A model generated the notes under the pieces. The model saw nothing but the letters and a program-made list of their open reading frames with translations. It was not told where the DNA came from and did no database searches. Shown here piece after piece: positions 7,408 through 15,498 of a stretch of DNA of 64,000 bases. Origin of the DNA: CBDHFN01 sp965262605 (GTDB lineage: Bacteria > Pseudomonadota > Alphaproteobacteria > JASGCL01); the NCBI GenBank assembly GCA_965262605.1, contig CBDHFN010000003.1, forward strand, positions 124,001 through 188,000, read 5' to 3'. Every line of letters begins with the position of its first letter. Positions within the stretch are counted from its first letter, which is position 1. Both the position numbers and the translations under genes were made by a program.

Positions 7408-8227
7408 TGCCTTTATTTTGGAGTTCCCTGCCGATTTTCATAATTTGCGCCTCACCTAATTCAAGCGCATCATGGCTGGTATGCACGGAATATCGCCCCA
7501 TGACTAAGGGGTAATCATGCAATGGGGCTGTGCCTAAAATCAACGCCGAATCGCCTAGCGCGGTAAGTTTTATTGGGGCTTCATTTTGTTCTAAAATCGC
7601 AATTTGTTTAGTAATTTGGGCATCATCGCACCTAATATTGCCTTTATGGACGAAAAACCAAGCGACTGCATGATTTTTCGGTGGGTGATAGATAAATTCT
7701 TCATCTTTTTTTAAGGTTAAATGAAAATAATTAATATCGGCGGGTGGCTTGATAAGGCTGGAATATTGCTGATAAGACCCCAAAAGAATTTTTATCCTAT
7801 CATCACCTTGAACTTGTTCGGGCATGACATAAATTCCTTCGGGATTGCCGTTTTCTAAGGCGGGTGGTAGGGCAATCCAGACTTGAAAACCCTCAATCGC
7901 GCCGTCGCTTAAAAAATTAGATTGATGCCACGCCCCGCCACCAGACGCCATCCATTCCAAGCCTTTTTCATTAATAATGCCATTTTTTCCTGTGGTGTCT
8001 TCGTATTCAACCGCCGAAATTAATGGGTAAGTAAGCGTCGCGATGCCCGAATGCGGATGATAACCAAACCGAATATCAGAGGCGTTTTCGCTGAATAAAT
8101 AATCTAAAAAAACAAAAGGTTTTAAATATTTACCCAAATCAGCGGGGCTAACCAAGCGGGTGATTGCCCCGTGATTGCGCCCCGAAGAAATATGCAGAAT
8201 TTTTCTATAATCCTTTGTGTGTGCCAT
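7400..8227 (-). CDS. Pirin family protein (bicupin)
   Basis: A 275-residue cytosolic bicupin of the pirin family, whose members act as iron-binding regulators or quercetinase-like oxygenases. The N-terminal cupin carries G-Y-H-P-H-S-G (His57, His59) and A-S-G-G-G-A-W-H-Q-S (His101). In human pirin the fourth metal ligand is Glu103; here the equivalent position is Ser103, so metal binding may be altered. It is the last gene of a marR-CDGSH-pirin operon and overlaps the CDGSH gene by 23 bases. The grouping suggests a redox or phenolic-stress response under MarR control (inference). Confidence 0.85.
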   Translation of the reverse strand: MAHTKDYRKILHISSGRNHGAITRLVSPADLGKYLKPFVFLDYLFSENASDIRFGYHPHSGIATLTYPLISAVEYEDTTGKNGIINEKGLEWMASGGGAWHQSNFLSDGAIEGFQVWIALPPALENGNPEGIYVMPEQVQGDDRIKILLGSYQQYSSLIKPPADINYFHLTLKKDEEFIYHPPKNHAVAWFFVHKGNIRCDDAQITKQIAILEQNEAPIKLTALGDSALILGTAPLHDYPLVMGRYSVHTSHDALELGEAQIMKIGRELQNKGII

Positions 8228-8441
8228 CGCATAAAGCCCCTATCTTGGAATTTTTACAACCACAGAAATAGGCTGTTTTACTTTGCGTGGCATCGTATTT
8301 TACGGGCGTGAATTCGGTATCCTTATGGCTGCCATCGCAAAAAGGTTGTTTTTTGCTCTGACCGCAAGCGCACCAATAATATGATTTGCCTGCTTCTACT
8401 TGGACGGGATATGGTTCTTTTTGCGCAATATTTGGTTGCAT
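8205..8441 (-). CDS. CDGSH iron-sulfur domain protein (two clusters)
   Basis: A 78-residue protein made almost entirely of two CDGSH-type [2Fe-2S] motifs. The first has Cys24, Cys26, Cys35 and His39 (C-A-C-G...C-D-G-S-H); the second has Cys60, Cys62, Cys71 and His75 (C-G-C-K...C-D-G-T-H). Each set is the three-Cys/one-His ligand pattern of the mitoNEET superfamily. Tandem bacterial forms are small soluble electron-transfer or Fe-S/redox-sensing proteins. It lies between marR (13-base gap) and the pirin gene (23-base overlap) on the same strand, so it belongs to the MarR-controlled operon. Confidence 0.93.
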   Translation of the reverse strand: MQPNIAQKEPYPVQVEAGKSYYWCACGQSKKQPFCDGSHKDTEFTPVKYDATQSKTAYFCGCKNSKIGALCDGTHKGL

Positions 8442-8454
8442 GATATTTCCTTTA

Positions 8455-8880
8455 TTATGGTGATTGGTTAAATATTTTGGCTAATTTATTCAATGATTGG
8501 CTTAAATCATGGCATTCATCAGCATTTAATTGGTTAAACGCGCTTGCTAAATGCGCGATATGGGCGGGAAAGCATCGGTTAAATATCGCTTCACCCTTGG
8601 GGGTAAGCGCGATTTTCATGCTTCGCCCGTCATCGTCATTTTGGCAAGTTTGCAAAATCTGTTTTTGCACCATGCGTTGAATCACCCCGCAAAGCGAGCT
8701 TTTGGAAATAAAGGATTTTTCACCCAATTCCTTAAAAGTCATTGGCGGTTGATTGGCAAGCGTGGCAATTATATCAAATTGGGTTGGCGTCAGCCCCATT
8801 TGCCGAATTTGCGGAAAAGCAAATTCTTCAAATGCTTGATAAGTTTTGACCAAGCTTCGCAGGGTTGGCAAAAAGTTCAT
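8455..8880 (-). CDS. MarR family transcriptional regulator
   Basis: A 141-residue winged-helix regulator. The dimerisation helices flank a wHTH at about residues 30-100 (L-T-P-T-Q-F-D-I-I-A-T-L, then F-K-E-L-G-E-K-S-F-I-S-K-S-S-L-C-G-V-I-Q-R-M), followed by the D-D-D-G-R-S wing motif. It heads the operon with the CDGSH and pirin genes. Its start codon lies inside a 34-base near-perfect palindrome (8875-8908) that also covers its -10 box, a strong sign of autorepression. There is no ribosome binding site, and the predicted transcript starts at or next to the A of the ATG, so it is probably leaderless. Confidence 0.92.
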   Translation of the reverse strand: MNFLPTLRSLVKTYQAFEEFAFPQIRQMGLTPTQFDIIATLANQPPMTFKELGEKSFISKSSLCGVIQRMVQKQILQTCQNDDDGRSMKIALTPKGEAIFNRCFPAHIAHLASAFNQLNADECHDLSQSLNKLAKIFNQSP

Positions 8881-8908
8881 ATATTAACTATATAGTTTAT
8901 ATATGAAC
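8875..8908. promoter_or_regulatory. MarR-type operator, 34-bp palindrome
   Basis: The arms are GTTCATATAT-N-AACTAT and ATAGTT-N-ATATATGAAC. They are exact inverted repeats except for one non-complementary position pair, centred between 8891 and 8892. The palindrome spans the -10 box and the marR start codon (8878-8880), so a bound dimer would block RNA polymerase. Autorepression is inferred from position and MarR family behaviour. Confidence 0.8.
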
Positions 8909-8915
8909 TTGTCAA
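8887..8915 (-). promoter_or_regulatory. Predicted sigma70 promoter of marR (leaderless)
   Basis: On the reverse strand, TTGACA (8915-8910) is separated by 17 bases from TATAGT (8892-8887). Six bases follow before the ATG at 8880. The expected start point coincides with the initiation codon. Confidence 0.75.
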
Positions 8916-8969
8916 GCATTTTTTTGTGGATATTCCTCATATTTTTTAGATAAAATCTATAAAATTTTA

Positions 8970-8998
8970 TTAATTTTATTTAAGCGCAAGCGTCAAAA
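8970..8998 (+). repeat. Dispersed intergenic repeat A, copy 2
   Basis: Identical over 29 bases to 6797-6825. It sits between marR and the first PotD-like gene. It is followed by AGTTAGCGAAAAT, loosely like the AATTAGCGAATA near 22004. Confidence 0.8.
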
Positions 8999-9089
8999 TA
9001 GTTAGCGAAAATAATAATTTTTGCGAACAAAACTCATTCTGTGCACCGATGATGCTAAATTCTGGGGAATATCCTGTATAAATATATAA

Positions 9090-9118
9090 TTGACTTAAAT
9101 ATTTAAATGCCTTATATT
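9090..9118 (+). promoter_or_regulatory. Predicted promoter of first PotD-like gene (leaderless)
   Basis: TTGACT, 17 bases, then TATATT ending at 9118; the ATG is at 9126. No ribosome binding site lies between. The same layout is repeated before the downstream paralog (10164-10191). Confidence 0.65.
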
Positions 9119-9125
9119 TCAATTA

Positions 9126-10157
9126 ATGAAAAGACGAAATTTTAATATTATCCCAATATCTTTATTCGCAAGTGGTTTATGGGCTGGTTTTGCCAATTCC
9201 CAAAATTCCAACGAATTAACCGTAAGCATGCACCGCGATTCGGGCGATAAATCATATTTTACAAATTTTATTGAAGCGTATAATATTAAAATGAATGTCA
9301 TAAATTTTGATAATCATTTTGACCATATCAGCGATATTTATGATAAAAAAGTCAAACCAGATGCTATCATAACTTCCATCAGATACGCGTCAATGCTTTA
9401 TTTATTTAAACTTTTGCAACCGATTAATTTTAAAAATATTTATGGCTATAGCCCGCCGAAACAATCAATTATAGGCATTTATAATCAAGAGGAAACCGCA
9501 TTTATGTATCCCATTGCGCAATTTTCTTATATAGCTGCTTATAATCAAGCGCAAATGCCGCAAATGCCTAATCATTATGCCAATATATTTAGCGCCAGCG
9601 ATAATATTATTTACTGGGACGAATCAATCGCCGAGGATATTGTGCGCTTGGCGTCAAAATATTTAGGGTATGGTTATAATAATACCGATAATCTGCAACA
9701 AGTTATAAGATTTTTGCAAATCATCAAAAAAAATATTAAATTTGTGGCAAATCCGCAAAAATACTTGCTTGATAATCAAGCAAGTATAATTTTCACTTAT
9801 TCTTATAAAATTGCCCCGTTAATCAATAAATATAATTATATTGGCTATTTTTATCCCCAAGAAGGCACCGCAACCAATGAACAAGTGATTGTGATACACA
9901 AAGAATCAACCAATGCTAGATTAGCGGAACAATTGCTAAGCTATTTATCTTTACCCCTGATTCAAAGCAAATTATTGCAAAATACGCATACAACCTCGCA
10001 ATATCCGCAATATGTTAAATTATTACCCTTAAATTTTCAAAATAATCGGGTGATATTTCCCAATTTCCCTGAAAAATATCAAAATTCGCCGATGAATTTT
10101 GTTAATATTGCCAATGAAAAACTTACAAAACAAGCGTTCAAGCAAGTTTTTGGCTAA
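9126..10157 (+). CDS. PotD-like periplasmic binding protein, tandem copy 1
   Basis: A 343-residue protein with an N-terminal K-R-R signal peptide ending near A-N-S (residues 1-25), so it is exported; the twin Arg makes a Tat route possible. The mature part resembles extracellular solute-binding family 1 (polyamine/PotD): an initial N-E-L-T-V strand, a Y-P-Q-E-G-T-A segment, and a following V-I-V-I-H-K-E-S where PotD has its I-P-K-x-A block. It is a clear paralog of the next gene (shared M-H-R-x-(S/A)-G-D-x-S-Y-F, L-G-Y-G-(Y/F)-N and S-Y-K-I-A). No ABC permease or ATPase is nearby, so its transport partner, if any, is elsewhere. The ligand is unknown. Confidence 0.65.
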   Translation: MKRRNFNIIPISLFASGLWAGFANSQNSNELTVSMHRDSGDKSYFTNFIEAYNIKMNVINFDNHFDHISDIYDKKVKPDAIITSIRYASMLYLFKLLQPINFKNIYGYSPPKQSIIGIYNQEETAFMYPIAQFSYIAAYNQAQMPQMPNHYANIFSASDNIIYWDESIAEDIVRLASKYLGYGYNNTDNLQQVIRFLQIIKKNIKFVANPQKYLLDNQASIIFTYSYKIAPLINKYNYIGYFYPQEGTATNEQVIVIHKESTNARLAEQLLSYLSLPLIQSKLLQNTHTTSQYPQYVKLLPLNFQNNRVIFPNFPEKYQNSPMNFVNIANEKLTKQAFKQVFG

Positions 10158-10163
10158 ATATTA

Positions 10164-10191
10164 TTGACTTTAAATAAAATTTGCCTAATAA
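10164..10191 (+). promoter_or_regulatory. Predicted promoter of second PotD-like gene (leaderless)
   Basis: TTGACT at 10164-10169 and a TAATAA -10 at 10186-10191 (16-base spacer) lie 7 bases before the ATG at 10199. The sequence resembles the 9090-9118 promoter and was probably duplicated with the gene. It begins 7 bases after the first gene's stop. Confidence 0.5.
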
Positions 10192-10198
10192 TTATGCC

Positions 10199-11242
10199 AT
10201 GAATCGCAGAGACTATCTTACATTATTATCCAATTTTCTTATAACTGCCAGTTATAGCCATGAATTATTGGCGGCAAATCCCCCGACACCAAACGAAATT
10301 ACGGTTCTGATGCATCGTGAAGCAGGCGATAGTAGTTATTTTGAGAATTTTATGTATTCATATGGCATAAAATTACGCGTGGCTAAATTTGACCATGATG
10401 GCAAAGCCGTAAAAGCAATTTTGCAAGATAAATTAAAAATTGATGGCATGTTATTAACAACCCATTTTGCATCAATATTATTTGACGCAGGAAAATTAGC
10501 GCCGATTAATTTTGCTAATCTTAGCAATTATAAAGCACCCGCCACCACCTTAGTTGGCAAACATCATCCTGATGAAGTTAAGTATATTTTGCCCTTGGCT
10601 GGTTTTTATATTACGATTGCGTATAATAATAAAAAAATCAATGCTTCTGATTTGTCGTATAAAAATATATTTGAAAATCCTGATTTTAATCTTGCAATTG
10701 ATGCAAGTTTAGAAGATGATTTTTTAAGATTATTGTCATTATATTTGGGGTATGGTTTTAATGCAACCAGCCAAATTAATTCGGTGATAAAATACGCCAA
10801 AGCGAACCGCAATAATTTTAAATTCTCAGCGAACCCCGTTGACGATTTAATGAATAATAAATCGGATGTTATTATAACTCTGTCCTATAAGATTGCTAAT
10901 TATTTAGAATCCAATCCTAATATCGCGGTTTTTTATCCGCCCGAAGGCACAGCGTTATTTGAGATTGATTTTATGATTCCAAAAATTTCCAAACAACAAA
11001 GCGCGACCGAGCAATTAGTAAATTATTTATATATTCCGATAGTTTATGCAAAAATGCTTGAAACAACCGGGGCAACTTCATTTAATCCCAGCATTAAAAA
11101 ATTAAGCAAATTATCATTGCAAACGAATCAAGCAATATACCCAAATTTTCCGGCAAATTATCCGCTGGCATTTGCAGCTTTAACAAATTTGAAAGATGAT
11201 AAAATTTATTTTGACGCCTTTAAAGAAGTATTTACAAATTAA
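10199..11242 (+). CDS. PotD-like periplasmic binding protein, tandem copy 2
   Basis: A 347-residue paralog of the preceding gene. A TTG at 10181 would add six residues, but the ATG at 10199 gives a proper export signal, MNRRDYLTLLSNFLITASYS, with N-R-R-D-Y-L resembling a Tat motif. The Y-P-P-E-G-T-A segment followed by F-M-I-P-K-I-S matches the PotD-type P-x-E-G...I-P-K block better than copy 1 does. The two proteins are strongly diverged outside shared blocks, so the duplication is old or the copies now bind different ligands. No transporter partner is encoded within 5 kb. Confidence 0.65.
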   Translation: MNRRDYLTLLSNFLITASYSHELLAANPPTPNEITVLMHREAGDSSYFENFMYSYGIKLRVAKFDHDGKAVKAILQDKLKIDGMLLTTHFASILFDAGKLAPINFANLSNYKAPATTLVGKHHPDEVKYILPLAGFYITIAYNNKKINASDLSYKNIFENPDFNLAIDASLEDDFLRLLSLYLGYGFNATSQINSVIKYAKANRNNFKFSANPVDDLMNNKSDVIITLSYKIANYLESNPNIAVFYPPEGTALFEIDFMIPKISKQQSATEQLVNYLYIPIVYAKMLETTGATSFNPSIKKLSKLSLQTNQAIYPNFPANYPLAFAALTNLKDDKIYFDAFKEVFTN

Positions 11243-11317
11243 TAATAAAAGATATTTTCATGGCAATACACCATTTTGCCGCTTGAAATCTTAACAAATC
11301 AGGTTATAAATACAATA

Positions 11318-13942
11318 TCACGCGCCGTGGCAATGTTTATATTTTTTGCCCGAACCACAATAACAAGGGGAATTGCGCGATAATTTTTCGTTTTTATCGC
11401 TTGCGGGTTGGGGTTTGGTATCAGGTTTTGGGGAATCTTCATCGGGGTTATTATATTGCACCACTAATTTTGATAAATAACCAATCACTGATTTTTTCAA
11501 ATCGGATAATAAATATTCAAATAATTGAAAAGCCTCTTGCTTATATTCATTAAGCGGGTCGCGTTGCCCATAGGCGCGCAACCCAATACCATGACGCAAA
11601 TGATCCAAATTAAGCAAATGCTCCTTCCAATGATGGTCAAGAATTTGCAATAACAAGCTTTTTTGTGCGTGATTCATAATGTCATCGCCGTAAGTTTCAA
11701 ATTTCTCTTGCATAATTTTTGAAGAAATATTTTCCAATCGCTCAATAATAATGGCTTTATTGACACCTTCTTCGCTAATCCAATCCAAAATCGGCAATTG
11801 CACGCCAAAAACACGGGCTATTTCAGTATGAAATGCTTGGGCTTTGCCCGAATCGAGCCATTGAGATGGCAATAATCGCTCATCACAATAAAAATTCGTC
11901 AGCTCTTCCACTAAATCTTTACGCATATATTCAATAATTTCTTGCACCGAAGGCGCGTTCATAATTTCTAATCTTTGGTCAAAAATTACCTTGCGTTGAT
12001 CGTTCATCACATCATCAAATTTCAATAATTGCTTGCGAATTTCGTAATTGCGCTGTTCTACTTTTTCTTGCGCTTTGGCAAGTGCTTTATTAATCCATGG
12101 GTGGATAATTGCTTCGCCTTGTTGCAAGCCCAATTTAACCAACATGCCGTCTAATTTATCCGAACCAAAAATTCGCATCAAATCATCTTGCAAGGATACA
12201 AAGAATTTTGATGCGCCTGCATCGCCTTGGCGACCAGCGCGTCCGCGCAATTGATTATCTATACGGCGCGATTCATGCCGTTCGGTGCCAATGATTAATA
12301 AACCGCCGACATTAAGAATTTTTTCCCGCGCATCTTGAACTTCAGCCGTAATTTTTTGGGCATTTATTTCATATTCTGCTTCGGATTTTGCTGTATTTTT
12401 AGCGTCATTGAGCAAATTTGCCAAATTCCCGCCCAATTGAATATCCGTGCCGCGCCCCGCCATATTCGTGGCAATAGTCACCGCGCCTGCGATACCTGCT
12501 TGGGCAATAATCATTGCCTCTTGCTCATGCAGTCTTGCATTTAAAACTTGGTGGCGAATTTTTAAGCCTTGCAATTTTTTGGATAATAATTCCGATTTTT
12601 CAATGGACACGGTGCCCACCAATACGGGTTGCCCTTTTTGAGATGCTTTTTTTATTTCGGCAATCACGGCATCATCGCGTTCATCGGATGTGCGATACAC
12701 CTCATCATCAAAATCATTGCGTGCCATCGGGCGATTTGTCGGAATTTCCACGACTTCCAAACGATAAATATCTTCAAATTCTTGGGCTTCGGTCATGGCA
12801 GTGCCCGTCATACCCGCTAATTTTTCATAAAGCCGAAAATAATTTTGAAAAGTAATACTGGCAATAGTTTGATTTTCGGCTTGTAAAGGCACGGCTTCTT
12901 TGGCTTCAATCGCTTGATGCAAGCCATCAGAATATCGGCGACCCTCCATCATTCTGCCCGTAAATTCATCAATTATCACGATTTTTTGGGCGCGAACAAT
13001 GTAATCTTTGTCTTTTTTGAATAATTTATGGGCGCGAAGTGCGTTATCAACATGATGCACCAAGGAGATATTTTGCACATCATATAAATTACTATCTTCG
13101 GGTAATATTTTTTGCAATTTCAACAGATTTTCTAAAGATTCCATGCCCGTTTCCGAAATAGATACCGAACGATTTTTTTCGTCCAAATCATAATCTGATT
13201 CGGATAATAAAGGAATAATGGCATTGGCGCTTTGGTAATGGTTAACCTGCATATCGGCTTGCCCTGAAATAATTAAAGGCGTGCGCGCTTCGTCAATTAA
13301 AATGGAATCAACTTCATCAACGATAGCGAAATAATGCCCCCGTTGCACCATTAAATCACGCGATAATTTCAAATTATCACGCAAATAATCAAAACCAAAT
13401 TCGTTATTTGTGCCATATGTTATATCACAAGCATAGGCGGCTTGCCGTTGTTCATCTTCAAGATTTGGGATAATCACTCCGACCGACAGCCCCAAAAAAT
13501 TATAAATTTTGCCCATCCATTCGGCATCACGGCGCGCCAAATAATCATTCACGGTGACGACATGCACGCCCTTTTTGCTTAGCGCATTAAGGTAAACCGC
13601 CAAAGTTGCCACCAAAGTTTTGCCTTCACCAGTTTTCATTTCGGCAATTTTATGTTGATGCAGAACTATACCACCGATTAATTGCACATCAAAATGGCGC
13701 ATACCCAGCACCCGCTTCGCTGCCTCACGCACGACGGCAAAGGCTTCGGGCAAAATATCATCAAGCGTTTCATCGCCAGTTATTCGGTCAATAAATTCTT
13801 GCGTTTTTGCTTGCAATTGCGCATCATTCAAGGCAATCATGCTGGATTCCAAGCCATTAATTTGCGCAATAATCGGCGTTAATATTTTCAAATATCGGCT
13901 GTTGGCGGAGCCAAATAAAGAATGAAGCAATTTTTGAAGCAT
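11318..13942 (-). CDS. secA: Preprotein translocase ATPase SecA
   Basis: An 874-residue motor that drives unfolded preproteins through SecYEG at the inner membrane. Visible features are Walker A M-K-T-G-E-G-K-T (102-109), D-E-V-D Walker B (209-212), helicase motifs such as T-E-R-H-E-S-R-R-I-D-N-Q-L-R-G-R-A-G-R-Q-G-D, the helical scaffold and wing region, and a C-terminal zinc tail C-Y-C-G-S-G-K-K-Y-K-H-C-H (860-872) that binds SecB and ribosomes. Length is normal. AAGGAT precedes the ATG. It follows rho by 8 bases on the same strand, so the two are probably co-transcribed. Confidence 0.98.
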   Translation of the reverse strand: MLQKLLHSLFGSANSRYLKILTPIIAQINGLESSMIALNDAQLQAKTQEFIDRITGDETLDDILPEAFAVVREAAKRVLGMRHFDVQLIGGIVLHQHKIAEMKTGEGKTLVATLAVYLNALSKKGVHVVTVNDYLARRDAEWMGKIYNFLGLSVGVIIPNLEDEQRQAAYACDITYGTNNEFGFDYLRDNLKLSRDLMVQRGHYFAIVDEVDSILIDEARTPLIISGQADMQVNHYQSANAIIPLLSESDYDLDEKNRSVSISETGMESLENLLKLQKILPEDSNLYDVQNISLVHHVDNALRAHKLFKKDKDYIVRAQKIVIIDEFTGRMMEGRRYSDGLHQAIEAKEAVPLQAENQTIASITFQNYFRLYEKLAGMTGTAMTEAQEFEDIYRLEVVEIPTNRPMARNDFDDEVYRTSDERDDAVIAEIKKASQKGQPVLVGTVSIEKSELLSKKLQGLKIRHQVLNARLHEQEAMIIAQAGIAGAVTIATNMAGRGTDIQLGGNLANLLNDAKNTAKSEAEYEINAQKITAEVQDAREKILNVGGLLIIGTERHESRRIDNQLRGRAGRQGDAGASKFFVSLQDDLMRIFGSDKLDGMLVKLGLQQGEAIIHPWINKALAKAQEKVEQRNYEIRKQLLKFDDVMNDQRKVIFDQRLEIMNAPSVQEIIEYMRKDLVEELTNFYCDERLLPSQWLDSGKAQAFHTEIARVFGVQLPILDWISEEGVNKAIIIERLENISSKIMQEKFETYGDDIMNHAQKSLLLQILDHHWKEHLLNLDHLRHGIGLRAYGQRDPLNEYKQEAFQLFEYLLSDLKKSVIGYLSKLVVQYNNPDEDSPKPDTKPQPASDKNEKLSRNSPCYCGSGKKYKHCHGA

Positions 13943-13950
13943 GAATATCC

Positions 13951-15213
13951 TTATGAATTCATTAAGTTAAAGAAATCTGCGTTATTTTTTGTGTCTTTTA
14001 ATTTATCTTGGACAAATTCCATTGCCTCAACCACGCCCATGGGCGTAAGAATCTTGCGCAATACCCACATTTTTGATAAATTAGTTTTATCCACCAATAA
14101 TTCTTCCTTGCGCGTGCCTGATTTGGTAATATCAATGGCGGGGAAGGAACGGCGGTCCGATAATTTTCTGTCTAAGACAATTTCGCTGTTGCCTGTGCCT
14201 TTAAATTCCTCAAAAATAACCTCGTCCATTCTTGAGCCTGTATCAATTAACGCGGTGGAGATAATGGTTAAAGATCCCCCTTCTTCAATATTGCGCGCCG
14301 CGCCAAAAAATCGCTTGGGTTTTTGCAAGGCATTCGCATCAACACCCCCGGTTAAAACTTTACCCGAACTTGGCACCACGGTGTTATAGGCGCGCCCTAA
14401 ACGGGTGATGCTGTCCAATAAAATCACGACATCGCGTTTATGTTCCACTAATCTTTTGGCTTTTTCAATCACCATTTCGGCGACTTGCACATGGCGCGAA
14501 GCGGGTTCATCAAAAGTTGATGATATAACTTCACCCTTAACCGAGCGTTGCATATCGGTCACTTCCTCAGGGCGTTCATCAATTAACAGCACCATTAAAT
14601 AAACTTCGGGGTGATTTTTGGCAATCGCATGGGCGATATTTTGCATCACCACGGTTTTACCCGTGCGTGGCGGCGCAACAACCAACGCCCGTTGCCCCTT
14701 GCCAAGTGGTGCAACCAAGTCAATAATTCGGGTTGTCATATCTTTTTTGCCATCTTTATCCAATTCTAATTCCATATTAAGTTTTTTATTGGGGTAAAGC
14801 GGCGTTAAATTATCAAAATTAATGCGGTGGCGCAATTCTTCGGTGCTGGTGAAATTAACTTCATTAACTTTTACCAAGGCAAAATATCGTTCATTGGCTT
14901 TGGGAGCTTGAATTTCGCCTTCAACCGTGTCGCCTGTGCGCAAGGAATATTTGCGAATTAAGCTAGGCGAAATATAAATATCGTCTGGTCCTGCTAAATA
15001 ATTTGTTTCGGCGGAGCGCAAAAAACCAAAACCATCAAGCGCGACTTCTAAAACCCCGCCCCCCAAAATAATCGTGTCATTTTCGGCAAGTTCTTTTAAA
15101 ATAGCAAACATTAATTCTTGCTTGCGCATATTAGTGGCATTTTCAATTTCATATTGTTCAGCCAATGATAATAAATCAGATGCCGATTGTGATTTTAATT
15201 CGCGTAGGTGCAT
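13951..15213 (-). CDS. rho: Transcription termination factor Rho
   Basis: A 420-residue hexameric RNA helicase of standard length. The N-terminal SAP-like domain (L-R-E-L-K-S-Q-S-A-S-D-L) is followed by the cold-shock/OB RNA-binding fold with G-F-G-F-L-R (61-66) and the D-D-I-Y-I-S-P motif. The ATPase core has Walker A P-P-R-T-G-K-T (181-187), then L-L-I-D-E-R-P-E-E-V and the D-S-I-T-R-L-G-R-A-Y-N Q/R-loop region. AAGGT lies upstream of the ATG. It heads a rho-secA pair; in most alphaproteobacteria rho neighbours mnmE/mnmG instead. The 181-base gap before the tRNA gene presumably holds its promoter, but no clear -10/-35 pair was identified. Confidence 0.98.
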   Translation of the reverse strand: MHLRELKSQSASDLLSLAEQYEIENATNMRKQELMFAILKELAENDTIILGGGVLEVALDGFGFLRSAETNYLAGPDDIYISPSLIRKYSLRTGDTVEGEIQAPKANERYFALVKVNEVNFTSTEELRHRINFDNLTPLYPNKKLNMELELDKDGKKDMTTRIIDLVAPLGKGQRALVVAPPRTGKTVVMQNIAHAIAKNHPEVYLMVLLIDERPEEVTDMQRSVKGEVISSTFDEPASRHVQVAEMVIEKAKRLVEHKRDVVILLDSITRLGRAYNTVVPSSGKVLTGGVDANALQKPKRFFGAARNIEEGGSLTIISTALIDTGSRMDEVIFEEFKGTGNSEIVLDRKLSDRRSFPAIDITKSGTRKEELLVDKTNLSKMWVLRKILTPMGVVEAMEFVQDKLKDTKNNADFFNLMNS

Positions 15214-15352
15214 TATTTAACCTTATTTAATTTTTTTTAGGGGAATGAGCTGGTGAAAAAAGAATATTTTCGCTCTGTGATGATAATCTAACTTGAATTA
15301 CCAACCATGTCAAGCAAATAAAAAGCCTAATGCAACAAACTTTAAATATTGA

Positions 15353-15381
15353 TTGACATAGAATAAATTTTCAGTTATTGA
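15353..15381 (+). promoter_or_regulatory. Predicted promoter of tRNA-Ser
   Basis: TTGACA (15353-15358) is separated by 17 bases from TATTGA (15376-15381), about 14 bases before the mature tRNA 5' end. Confidence 0.6.
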
Positions 15382-15394
15382 ACAAATACTCATC

Positions 15395-15483
15395 GGTGGG
15401 GTGGCAGAGTGGTAATGCACCGGATTGCTAATCCGCGATCGTTGTAAAGCGATCCCAGGGTTCGAGTCCCTGTCCCACCGCCA
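15395..15483 (+). tRNA. tRNA-Ser (anticodon GCU)
   Basis: An 89-base class II tRNA with encoded CCA. The acceptor stem GGTGGGG pairs with TCCCACC (one G-U pair) with G as discriminator. The anticodon stem-loop is CGGAT-TTGCTAA-type with GCT at the anticodon position, decoding AGC and AGU. The long variable arm GATCG-loop-CGATC is typical of serine tRNAs. The T arm has GTTCGAGTC. It lies between the divergent rho gene and the 3' end of uvrC. Confidence 0.96.
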
Positions 15484-15498
15484 TAATTCTTGCGTATT

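Noticed and set aside
13922..14389. 155-codon forward frame opposite rho
   Set aside because: It lies entirely antisense to the conserved rho gene. Its translation has no recognisable motif and reflects rho codon structure.
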